Shown piece after piece: positions 28,523 to 37,478 of a stretch of DNA of 64,000 nucleotides. The translations under genes were made by a program, and so were the position numbers. Position 1 is the first letter of the stretch, and each line of letters opens with the position of its first letter. The DNA lies in assembly GCA_945870425.1 (NCBI GenBank), contig CAMBSD010000013.1:28772-92771 (forward strand), written 5' to 3'. Under the pieces are notes generated by a model. That model saw only the letters and a program-made list of their open reading frames with translations. It was not told the DNA's origin and did not search any database. This DNA comes from Chitinophaga pinensis. GTDB lineage: Bacteria > Bacteroidota > Bacteroidia > UKL13-3.

Positions 28523-31500
28523 TCATTTTATCACCAATGTTTTAATTATTTGCTCTGCATCGCTTTTTATTTTTAGCATATAAATGCCGGCATTCAATTT
28601 GGATTCAAATTCGAATTTCTGTTTACCTGATTCAAGTAATTGTTTTTCAGTCCAAACCTCCTGACCAATGAGATTGTATAAACTAAAGATAGCTTCAGAT
28701 TTTCGTATTGAATTTAATTGGATGTTAAATTGTCCATTGTTTGGATTAGGAAATAATTCAAACTCTAATAAATTTTTAATATTTTCAATTCCTGTTCTAT
28801 TAGTAAATATAGTTAAATTCAAATAAGCTGTATCGGAACATTGAAATTGATTTGTTGCCTTAATTTTAACTGAACCTAATCCTTCAGATAGCCAATTTAC
28901 AGTTATAGCATTTGTTCCTTGCCCATTGATTATATTACCATTTGTTACAAGCCATTCATAATTTGCTATTTCTTGTTGAACAACACTATATAAATAATTC
29001 AGTTTTGTTCTTACATTGTTTGTTTGACCATCAATGTTGTTTACTATTGGTAATGGATTAATCGTAATAGGTTTACTAGTAAATTCAGCACTTTTTATGA
29101 TCCCATAATTAAATGATATATCATCTTGTGTAAGTGAATTAAAGTATATAACTCTATTATTTGCTCCACATGGTATATCTGAAGTAATGAAAATAAAATG
29201 CGAATCAACAGGGAGACCTCGGTTTAAATAATTAAATTCTTGTATACCAGCTCCAGTATTTGTTGTTTTTGTGTCAAGTAGAATAGGTGTACCTATTTTA
29301 AACGATGGATTACTATGATACCAAATCTTGAAATTACTGATATCAGAATTTTCATAAGTACCTCCAGTTGTAAATTTAATTCCTTCCAATATAGCATCAT
29401 AGCTTTCAACTTTTATATCTATGCGATAAAGCACAATATTATTCTGTCCCTTTGATGGTATGGGTTGGGGCGCAATTCCGTTCTTTAGTGAAATGATAGG
29501 GGAATTGTTTGTTACAATTACCGATTTGTTGCTCGAAGCGTTGCATAGGTTGATATTGGTAGCATCTACCACTATAGAGCCCGGTCCTGAATCAAACCAC
29601 TGCACTGTGATGCTATTTGTACCTTGTCCGCTAACCACTGCACCATTGGTAACTGTCCAATTATAAAATGTGCCTGGCACTAAGGTTACATTGTAGGTAT
29701 ATACTGAACTTGTGAATACATTTTGTGTCCCAACAATATTCTCAACAATAGCGGTGTTGTTAATACTAACAGTGCTTGAAGTAAAGGTGCTTCCAACAGG
29801 TGTTCCTGAAGATAATCCCACATCAGTATTCGTAATTGCCTTTACAATGATATCTTTTTTATTTGCAACACAGCTTATATCAGTGGTAAGGAAAATATAA
29901 TTTGCCCCATTTGGAAGTGGGGTTGCAAAAAATGTGAACTTCTGCAATCCTGGGTTTAAATTAGTGGATTTAGTTGCTAATAATATGGGTGCTCCACTAC
30001 TAAAATTTGAACTATTGTGGTACCAAACTTTGAAATTTGAAATGTCGTTTGAATTATAATTTCCCTGTGTTGTAAATTGTAAAGAGTTAATTAGAGGCGA
30101 ATTGCAACTTACATTTAAATCAACCCTATATAAGACTAAATTTTTTGCCCCTCGAGTAGGATTGTTAATTGGTGCAATTCCGTTTGCAACAATAACACAT
30201 CCTGGATTATTTGAAATTGTTACTTGAAGTTGACTCGTATCAAGACACATTTGAGCATTCTGCCCAACTAGTAAAATATTTCCAATTCCATTGTTTAGCC
30301 ATTCTACTGTAATTTCATTTGTACCTTGCCCACTTGTAATATTCCCGTTTGTTACAATCCACTGATAGGTGATATTTGGTAATGGGCTTACATTATAAGT
30401 GTAGGAAATATTTGCAGCAGCATTGATAATTGGACCTTTTATGCTGTCAACCAAATCTGCTGGAGTTATGGTAATCGAACTAGCGCTAAATCCACTAGCA
30501 ATTGAATTTCCTGTGCTAAATAGCATGTCATTGTTGCTTATTGGATTAACTATAACAGTTGTGCTTTTAGGAGAACATAACAAGTTGGCGGTAATAAAAA
30601 TATAACTTTTTCCAATGGGAAGGTTTACATTCAAAGTAGAGAAATTGTGATTGCCTGGACCTATTCCATTGTTTTTACTATCTATTAATATAGGTTTCCC
30701 ATTATTAAACAAACTGTCTGTGTGAAGCCAAACTTTGAGACTATCGATTTCATTGCCAGAATAGCTACCTGATGTGACAAATTTTAATGATTTAAGTATA
30801 GTTGGCACACATATAATATTTGCATTTATGCTATATAAAATTACATTTTTAGTACCCATAATTGGGTTGTTATCAGGTGTTGTCCCGTTTGATGTTTGTA
30901 TGCAATTTGGATTATAAACTATATTAACAAACAAGGAAGCTGTATCAGTACAAAGCAATTGGTTGGTGCCTTCAACAAATAATTTTCCAATTCCTAAACT
31001 ATCCCACTGAACAGAAACATTATTAGTTCCTTGCCCAGTTAAGATTATACCATTTGTAATGGTCCAATTGTAGCTAGTTTGCAATTGGTTATTAACAGAA
31101 TAGTTATGTGTAGCATTTGTGTAAACATTTACTTTTGGTCCAGTAATACTATCAATAATATTTAATTCATTGAAATTAATTGTACTTGATGTATAACCAG
31201 TTCCAGAAGAATTTCCTGTTGAAAATGAAATGTTGTTTAAATCAATTGGTTTGATAATTATTGAACCTGATTTGGCTTTACAAAGTATGTCGGTAGTGAT
31301 GAAAATGTAGCCTAAGCCTTTCTGATAAATTTGACTTAAAGAGGTGAAATTTTGAAAACCGGTATCTAAATTAATTGTTTTACTTGAAAGTAAGACAGGA
31401 GTTCCAATATCGAATGCGGAGTTTGTATGATACCATATTTTAAAGTTATCAATATCATTTGATTTATATGTGCCAGCGCTATTAAAACCAAACGATTGAA

Positions 31501-33856
31501 GAATAGTTGGAACGCAAGATACATTCAAATTTATTCTATATAAAACTATATTTTTACTACCTGATTGTACGCTTGTGATCGGAGCTATTGCATTTGATAA
31601 AACAATGCAAGATGGATTGTTGATAATACTCACGTTTAAACTACTGGTATCGCTGCACTGTAGTTGGTTTATACCCCTTACTTTAATGGTTCCTGTTCCA
31701 CTTGAATCCCATTGAACCACTACTGAGTTTGTGCCTTGCCCAGATACAATCCTTCCATTTACAATTGACCAAGTGTAAGAAATATTTGAAATGAATGGCA
31801 CGCTATAACTATAGTTTATGTTATTGAAAACATTGTTGAAAGGACCTTGAATGCTGTCAATGATATGGGTAGGAGTAATATCTGCGTTGCTTGTTGTTAA
31901 TCCGTTAGCAATAATTTGAGCATTAGCAAAGGTTAAATCGTTGTACTTAACAGAAATATTGTGATTTAATGCTCCACATTGAATATCAGCAGTTAATAAC
32001 AAATAATTTGAATCACTATTCATCGAATAATTCAATCCTGAGAATATTTGAAGCCCAGTATCAAGTCCAACAGTTTTAGTGCCTAATAAAACAGGAGTTC
32101 CAGTAGTTAAGTCTGATTTTGTATGATACCAAAGTTTAAAGTTTAAAACATCATTTGAATTGTAAGAACCAGAACTTATGAATTTTATTGAATTCAAATT
32201 AATGGCAGAGCAAATGCTTGGAAAATCGATTCTATACAAAACTACATTTTTAGAGCCTTTAAGTGGTTTGTTTTGCGCAATTGCAGCATTTTTGATGCTA
32301 ATATAACTTATAGTATCAATCATCCCATTGTCAGGAAATCCAGCAGATGTTATTGAAAATTTCCCCGCGTATTTATATGAATTAATATATTCATTTAGAA
32401 CTTGAGAATATGGACCAGTTCCAACAGCAAATTTAGATGGAGATTTATACCAATTTCCAAGTAAATCATTGCATATAATATTTGAAGTTGACCTCATAAA
32501 TCCTGGTAGTTCATCTATGTTTTTCCACTGCAATTTGATGCTTAAGTTACTATTTCCTGGGATTGCCTCACTAATATTCCAAGTTTTATCTATTGCATTA
32601 TTTGTAATAATTCCAAAACTATTTGAAAGTCCTTTTGAAACCTTTACTTTGATGTCATCCAACGCACAAGAATTTTGAACAGTAGCGGGGTTATAATCAG
32701 TTAAGGTGCCGACAGGGAAAATTACAGGCGTAATTTTCCCTGTTTTGCCTAATCCATTCATTATAAGACTGCCTGTTAAATTAGTTACTACATAGCCGGA
32801 ATCACTTTCACCATTGATGGTCCCACTTGAACCTATGGTTAGATTGTTGTTATTTAAAATAATTTTTCCTTTTGAAAAGCTAAGTTGACTCAAGACATTA
32901 ATATCGCCACCAACGGACACATGGTAAGGGTTGAGTTGGGTCATTTTACTAATAGTAAAGGGCGAAACTGTGTTTTGTATTCTATCTGTACCAGGGATGT
33001 CATTCCCTTTAAATATAATACTACCATTGGCATTAGTAATGGTTCCATAATTCCAAAAATCTGTTCTTACTGAAACTATATTTCCTGAATTTATGTAGTG
33101 CGTTGCGCTTGGCATAAGTGTATATCCCCTAATATCCATTCCACCCGAAAACCCGCCTGTGTATATATTTACTTCCTTATTGTTAGTTAAACTAACTGCA
33201 GTATCATTACCTGTTCTTTGAGATTTTTGAATCCATTGACTTCCATTCCAATAAGCAGGTGTGAAGCACCTTTGTTGATTTGCAATAACGGCTGCAGGAT
33301 TGGCATCTGCTTTAGTTGCTACTACCGTAATCCTGTTTCCTGATGCATCTGGTGTTAAAAATCCTGCAGCTGGAGAACCATAAAATTTCCATGCAAACTT
33401 TGGAGGAATGCTGGTCGAAAAAGGAACGGTATTGTTCATAGTAATTCTAAAACAATTTATTCGCCTTCCTTTTTGCACATTGGTGCCAAGTCCTGCATTA
33501 ACAATTGTGATAATTTTTCGCCAATAATCTGTTGACCCTAAAGCACTGTATGTTGCTACTGAAACTTGCTGATTTGCATTTAATTCACTGTATTGTTCAG
33601 TTATGCTTATAGTGCCACCGTTTCGCCATCCTTGGTCGGTAACAAAGGCAATAGTACCACCACTTATTTCAAAATCGGCTGTATCTGTATTGTATAAATA
33701 AACATCAAGTTGATAAGAGGTGGGGCTTAATAATTTTTCGTTTTCTAATCTCCATTCAAATTTTGGCATTTGAGCAAACCCAATAAACTGAAACAGACAA
33801 AGACAAAGCCATGTCGAAATTTTAAGTTTATGTTTGATAATCAGGTTATTGCTCAT
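28523..33856 (-). CDS. Modular T9SS-secreted protein, 1777 aa (5 modules)
   Basis: Same architecture as its downstream neighbour: signal peptide (ending FIGFAQ), N-terminal region of about 535 residues (KFEWRLENEKL, WRNGGTISITE, GNDIPGTDRIQ), then five modules starting near 535, 767, 1002, 1237 and 1471, and a type A sorting domain (LFPNPNNGQFNIQLNS, AGIYMLKI). Each module has a BNR-neuraminidase-N-like half (VLYRIDL, FKIWYH, YIFITTDI) and a PKD-like half (YNWTVTNG, SGQGTN). Modules carry conserved cysteines (NPxC, VSC, DIxC, CxDT); the fifth lacks the first two. The length exceeds the paralog by 471 residues, two modules. First gene of the two-gene operon. No enzyme domain is seen. Confidence 0.87.
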   Translation of the reverse strand: MSNNLIIKHKLKISTWLCLCLFQFIGFAQMPKFEWRLENEKLLSPTSYQLDVYLYNTDTADFEISGGTIAFVTDQGWRNGGTISITEQYSELNANQQVSVATYSALGSTDYWRKIITIVNAGLGTNVQKGRRINCFRITMNNTVPFSTSIPPKFAWKFYGSPAAGFLTPDASGNRITVVATKADANPAAVIANQQRCFTPAYWNGSQWIQKSQRTGNDTAVSLTNNKEVNIYTGGFSGGMDIRGYTLMPSATHYINSGNIVSVRTDFWNYGTITNANGSIIFKGNDIPGTDRIQNTVSPFTISKMTQLNPYHVSVGGDINVLSQLSFSKGKIILNNNNLTIGSSGTINGESDSGYVVTNLTGSLIMNGLGKTGKITPVIFPVGTLTDYNPATVQNSCALDDIKVKVSKGLSNSFGIITNNAIDKTWNISEAIPGNSNLSIKLQWKNIDELPGFMRSTSNIICNDLLGNWYKSPSKFAVGTGPYSQVLNEYINSYKYAGKFSITSAGFPDNGMIDTISYISIKNAAIAQNKPLKGSKNVVLYRIDFPSICSAINLNSIKFISSGSYNSNDVLNFKLWYHTKSDLTTGTPVLLGTKTVGLDTGLQIFSGLNYSMNSDSNYLLLTADIQCGALNHNISVKYNDLTFANAQIIANGLTTSNADITPTHIIDSIQGPFNNVFNNINYSYSVPFISNISYTWSIVNGRIVSGQGTNSVVVQWDSSGTGTIKVRGINQLQCSDTSSLNVSIINNPSCIVLSNAIAPITSVQSGSKNIVLYRINLNVSCVPTILQSFGFNSAGTYKSNDIDNFKIWYHTNSAFDIGTPVLLSSKTINLDTGFQNFTSLSQIYQKGLGYIFITTDILCKAKSGSIIIKPIDLNNISFSTGNSSGTGYTSSTINFNELNIIDSITGPKVNVYTNATHNYSVNNQLQTSYNWTITNGIILTGQGTNNVSVQWDSLGIGKLFVEGTNQLLCTDTASLFVNIVYNPNCIQTSNGTTPDNNPIMGTKNVILYSINANIICVPTILKSLKFVTSGSYSGNEIDSLKVWLHTDSLFNNGKPILIDSKNNGIGPGNHNFSTLNVNLPIGKSYIFITANLLCSPKSTTVIVNPISNNDMLFSTGNSIASGFSASSITITPADLVDSIKGPIINAAANISYTYNVSPLPNITYQWIVTNGNITSGQGTNEITVEWLNNGIGNILLVGQNAQMCLDTSQLQVTISNNPGCVIVANGIAPINNPTRGAKNLVLYRVDLNVSCNSPLINSLQFTTQGNYNSNDISNFKVWYHNSSNFSSGAPILLATKSTNLNPGLQKFTFFATPLPNGANYIFLTTDISCVANKKDIIVKAITNTDVGLSSGTPVGSTFTSSTVSINNTAIVENIVGTQNVFTSSVYTYNVTLVPGTFYNWTVTNGAVVSGQGTNSITVQWFDSGPGSIVVDATNINLCNASSNKSVIVTNNSPIISLKNGIAPQPIPSKGQNNIVLYRIDIKVESYDAILEGIKFTTGGTYENSDISNFKIWYHSNPSFKIGTPILLDTKTTNTGAGIQEFNYLNRGLPVDSHFIFITSDIPCGANNRVIYFNSLTQDDISFNYGIIKSAEFTSKPITINPLPIVNNIDGQTNNVRTKLNYLYSVVQQEIANYEWLVTNGNIINGQGTNAITVNWLSEGLGSVKIKATNQFQCSDTAYLNLTIFTNRTGIENIKNLLEFELFPNPNNGQFNIQLNSIRKSEAIFSLYNLIGQEVWTEKQLLESGKQKFEFESKLNAGIYMLKIKSDAEQIIKTLVIK

Positions 33857-34025
33857 TATTATCCAAATACAAACGCAATTTAATAAAATTCAATTCATAA
33901 TAGATTAATATTTGAAATTTTAAGTTATTTTTCACTTTTCATTAAACGTGACTTTTTATAAATACAATTTTATTTGGGTGTTCATAATGCATTATTTATC
34001 AAAATAAAACCTTCAAATCGATTAA

Positions 34026-34033
34026 TATATTTG
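34026..34033 (+). promoter_or_regulatory. Putative -7 box for the 446-aa secreted protein
   Basis: TATATTTG, a perfect TAnnTTTG match, ends 20 bp before the ATG at 34054. The 197-bp divergent gap also holds the upstream region of the modular T9SS operon. Confidence 0.4.
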
Positions 34034-34053
34034 AATATGAAATAATACCTTAC

Positions 34054-35394
34054 ATGTCAATACTAAAAACTTCATTTATTGTTGCCCTAACCTTATTAGC
34101 CTTAATTGTCAATGCTCAGGTTAAACCCTCCGTAACTTTAGATGCAAAAACTTCGGGCGGTTTTTATCAAAATTATTTCGATTTAGGTGAAAATGGTTTT
34201 ATTGTGGTTTTAAATAAAATAAAGAATGACATTAAGGCTTCTGTTAATTTAAAAGAATCAAATAATACAGCATATTATTTCAGTAAGGATTTAACCAAAA
34301 GAACCATCATCCGTTTTACTAGTTTGGACAATACAAGTTTCTTAGCAAATGAAAATTTTATTGTGTTACTTGAGAAAAATTTGGACATATATAATATTAA
34401 GTTATTTGATTATAATGGTAAATTAGTTTCAACTAAACGCCTAGATTTAGCTCAAGCAGGATTATCCAACGATAAAATTAATAGAACCTTTTTGAGTAAC
34501 GGAACTCGGATAAATTATGAGGTTTATGATTTAATGCAAGGTGTTCATATTTTTTATAATGACCTAACTTTACCTGGACAAAATGATATAATTGAGGCTG
34601 ATTTAGCTTTTCCTTATAGTAATTTGTTTGAATCCATTTCTTACCCAAGTGAGTGGAAATTTTTATCTGAACATAAAGGTTATTATATCTTTTATAGGAT
34701 TGGAAATAGCAAGCAATTCAATCCCGATAATACCATTTTCCATATAGCCATGTTCGACAATAGTTTTGGGCTTTTTCGTGAGTTAAGTTCTTATAATATA
34801 TTGTCATCAGGTGAGATATTACAAGGTAAGGAATTCTCTATTGATTTGAATACTGCACAACAAAGTTTCTATGTTTCTTACATCAATAAAATTTCGGATA
34901 AGTATGGATTTTGTGTACAAAAGTATAAGTTCGATAATTTGAGTAATTCAATTATAAGAACCACAAGAAAAGACGTTGATTTAATAAACAATTCTGCCTA
35001 TAAATTTGTTGAAATCGATGGTATTTCTACACCTAAAGTCCCACTATTAAAGCAAAATGGAAAAGATGAAGAGGTCGTTATCGCTAAGGATAGGTTGTCT
35101 TTGGTAGAAGAGGCTGTCAATCAAATTTATATTCTTGATGAATCAGATAACGTAAAATATAACGAGGTTCAAACAGGCGATTATGATATGCTTAACCTTG
35201 ATGGATTTTGCGGTGACAATGGTAAAATGTATTCTCGTTTTGATAAATTAATGATGAAAAATGCCTTAAAACAAATTTGTGAATGCAAAAGATGCGAGGT
35301 GTTAGACATCGCTGTAGATGAAAAAGGAAATGAATTATTGATTACCCAAAATGCAGAAACCAATGTGGTTAACATTTATCGATTTATAAAATAA
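34054..35394 (+). CDS. Secreted protein, unknown
   Basis: 446 aa. Residues 1-21 are a signal peptide (TSFIVALTLLALIVNAQ). The mature part is rich in short beta-like segments (FDLGENGFIVVLNKIKND, NIKLFDYNGKLVS, FYVSYINKISDKYGFCVQKY), suggesting a beta-propeller or beta-sandwich. A CECKRC cluster sits near residue 410. There is no sorting domain, so it is probably periplasmic or outer-membrane associated. I do not recognise a family. It is transcribed toward the methyltransferase gene, 41 bp away. Confidence 0.7.
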   Translation: MSILKTSFIVALTLLALIVNAQVKPSVTLDAKTSGGFYQNYFDLGENGFIVVLNKIKNDIKASVNLKESNNTAYYFSKDLTKRTIIRFTSLDNTSFLANENFIVLLEKNLDIYNIKLFDYNGKLVSTKRLDLAQAGLSNDKINRTFLSNGTRINYEVYDLMQGVHIFYNDLTLPGQNDIIEADLAFPYSNLFESISYPSEWKFLSEHKGYYIFYRIGNSKQFNPDNTIFHIAMFDNSFGLFRELSSYNILSSGEILQGKEFSIDLNTAQQSFYVSYINKISDKYGFCVQKYKFDNLSNSIIRTTRKDVDLINNSAYKFVEIDGISTPKVPLLKQNGKDEEVVIAKDRLSLVEEAVNQIYILDESDNVKYNEVQTGDYDMLNLDGFCGDNGKMYSRFDKLMMKNALKQICECKRCEVLDIAVDEKGNELLITQNAETNVVNIYRFIK

Positions 35395-35435
35395 TTCAAA
35401 TCAACATTCAAAAAATTAATAGCATATTTGTGGGC

Positions 35436-36173
35436 ATGGAAAGAAAGGAATGGTTTGCCGAATGGTTCGATTCAAAATACTATCATATACTTTACAAAAA
35501 TCGCAATCATCAAGAAGCTGAAGCATTTCTTTCAAAATTAATTTCTTTTTTAAAACCTAATTTATCGGATACAATTATTGATCTTGCTTGTGGCAAAGGC
35601 AGACATTCAATTTTCTTAAATAAACTTGGATATAATGTTACCGGGATAGACTTGTCTGCTAATAGTATCAATGAGGCCAGTATTTTTGCTAATGATAATT
35701 TGAAATTTGAAATTGCTGATTTACGCAATTTGCCATATAACAATGCCTTTGAAATTGGATTAAATCTTTTCACAAGCTTCGGGTATTTTGAATCGGACGA
35801 AGTAAATATGGAAGTGTTTTCACAATTCAATAAAATTTTGAAACCCAATGGAATCATCCTTGTTGATTTTTTGAATGCATCAAAGGTTTATACCCAAACA
35901 AAATTTGTTGAATCCAAAGTGATTGAGGGTATTCATTTTCAGATTAATAAGAAAATTGAAAACAAAAGGGTAATTAAAACCATTGAGTTTAATGACAATG
36001 GAAGTAGGAATTTTTATATAGAATCAGTACAATTGCTCGAATTGAGTGATTTTGAGAAATTAATCGAACATTCCGATTTTAATCTACTTCATGTTTTTGG
36101 TAATTATAATTTAGAACCTTACAACCAGGAATCAAGTGATAGATTGATTATTGTGGCCAAGAAAACAGCATGA
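35436..36173 (+). CDS. Class I SAM-dependent methyltransferase
   Basis: 245 aa from the ATG at 35436; an in-frame GTG six bases upstream is possible. Motif I is IIDLACGKGRHSIFL, followed by the acidic post-I residue in VTGIDLSANSI and motif IV-like LFTSFGYFES. The fold is clear; the substrate is not. Its stop overlaps the start of the PAP2 gene by four bases, and that gene overlaps the ZIP gene in the same way, so the three are a translationally coupled operon. Confidence 0.88.
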   Translation: MERKEWFAEWFDSKYYHILYKNRNHQEAEAFLSKLISFLKPNLSDTIIDLACGKGRHSIFLNKLGYNVTGIDLSANSINEASIFANDNLKFEIADLRNLPYNNAFEIGLNLFTSFGYFESDEVNMEVFSQFNKILKPNGIILVDFLNASKVYTQTKFVESKVIEGIHFQINKKIENKRVIKTIEFNDNGSRNFYIESVQLLELSDFEKLIEHSDFNLLHVFGNYNLEPYNQESSDRLIIVAKKTA

Positions 36174-36733
36174 TTGAACAGATAATACAACTTGATAAAA
36201 CCGCATTTATAGCTATAAACAATGGTTTATCAATTCCTTTCTTAGATTGGCTTTGTCCTATCCTTCGTAATCAATCTACATGGTACTTATTGTACGTTGT
36301 ATTCATTTATTTTATAATAAAGTTGTATAAGAAAGCTAGTTGGAAAATTTTATTGGGAATAGCATTAATGATTCTTTGTTCGGATCAATTTAGTGTCTTT
36401 GTTAAAAATACTTTTGAACGACTTAGACCTTGTCATGATTTAATTATGAGACAAAATTTACATTTATTAGTTAATAGTTGTGGAGGTAAATATGGATTCA
36501 TTTCCTCTCACGCAACCAATCATTTTGCCATTGCTGTATTTGTATCATTTTTTTTTAAGTCTTACAGTCGCATTTTGTTGCCAGTATTAATTTTTTGGGC
36601 ATTTAGCATTTCCTTTTCTCAAGTATATGTGGGCGTTCATTACCCATTGGATGTTCTCGTTGGGGCTGTAATTGGAAGTTTATTTGGTTTTGTTTTTTCG
36701 AAATACACTAATAAATATATTCATATAGAATGA
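36170..36733 (+). CDS. PAP2-family membrane phosphatase
   Basis: 187 aa, about five helices. The three phosphatase motifs are KNTFERLRP (KxxxxxxRP), SSHATNHFA (PSGH-type, with Ser-Ser-His instead of Pro-Ser-Gly-His), and SQVYVGVHYPLDVLVG (SRxxxxxHxxxD type). Members dephosphorylate lipid phosphates such as undecaprenyl pyrophosphate, or phosphatidylglycerol phosphate. Undecaprenyl-carrier recycling is a plausible but unproven role. Coupled to both neighbours by ATGA overlaps. Confidence 0.87.
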   Translation: MIEQIIQLDKTAFIAINNGLSIPFLDWLCPILRNQSTWYLLYVVFIYFIIKLYKKASWKILLGIALMILCSDQFSVFVKNTFERLRPCHDLIMRQNLHLLVNSCGGKYGFISSHATNHFAIAVFVSFFFKSYSRILLPVLIFWAFSISFSQVYVGVHYPLDVLVGAVIGSLFGFVFSKYTNKYIHIE

Positions 36734-37449
36734 AATATTTTGCTCTTATACTGCTCTTATTTGGTCCCTTGTCTGGGGCATATCTTGCCCTTAAAAGTGC
36801 AAGTGTCAATCAAAAATCGCTTAAGTTGTTTTTGTCATTTGCGGGTGGTTATTTATTAGCTGTTACATTTTTGAATTTAATTCCTGAAGTATTTTCAGAA
36901 TACAATCATTACAAAGGAATTTTGGTATTATTTGGATTCTTTTTTCAGATTTTTCTTGAGAGGTATTCTGAAGGTATTGAGCATGGTCACATGCATCTTC
37001 ATAAGAAGGTGAAGAATAATGTAGTTCCTGTTGGCATTGTGTTAAGCCTTAGCATTCATTCGTTTACCGAGGGTATTCCATTAGGTGCGCTAATTGATAA
37101 TGATAAGAGCTTTTACTCGTTGTTGATAGGAATAATTATTCATGAAGTGCCTGCCTCTTTTGCTTTAATTACTATCATGAAAAGTTTGCACTTGAGTTTG
37201 AAACAACTTTTATTTGTTTCGTTTGTATACGCCATCATGTCGCCAATGGGTGCCGTTAGTAGCAATATTGTAGAGATGTATTTAAATCCAGCCTCATTTA
37301 ACTATTTCATGGCTTTCGTTATTGGCACATTCTTGCACATTTCAACCACCATATTATTTGAAAATAGTGAACACCATATTTTTAGTAAGCAAAAGCTTCT
37401 GTCAGTATTGGCTGGGGTTAGTATTGCAGCATTAATATCTCTTATTTAG
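36730..37449 (+). CDS. ZIP family metal transporter
   Basis: 239 aa with about eight helices. The metal-site motifs are HSFTEGIPLGA in TM4 and HEVPASFAL in TM5, as in ZIP proteins. A histidine-rich cytoplasmic loop (EHGHMHLHKK) lies between helices 3 and 4. It probably imports zinc or another divalent cation across the inner membrane. Start codon overlaps the PAP2 stop. Convergent with the CcmF-like gene; no terminator is seen in the short gap. Confidence 0.88.
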   Translation: MKYFALILLLFGPLSGAYLALKSASVNQKSLKLFLSFAGGYLLAVTFLNLIPEVFSEYNHYKGILVLFGFFFQIFLERYSEGIEHGHMHLHKKVKNNVVPVGIVLSLSIHSFTEGIPLGALIDNDKSFYSLLIGIIIHEVPASFALITIMKSLHLSLKQLLFVSFVYAIMSPMGAVSSNIVEMYLNPASFNYFMAFVIGTFLHISTTILFENSEHHIFSKQKLLSVLAGVSIAALISLI

Positions 37450-37478
37450 TTTTTTCTATAAACTAAGTGCACTGAAAA

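Noticed and set aside
24838..33856. CRISPR-like or satellite repeats in the giant genes
   Set aside because: Repeats of about 700 bp are coding modules in frame, diverged at DNA level, with no short spacer structure.
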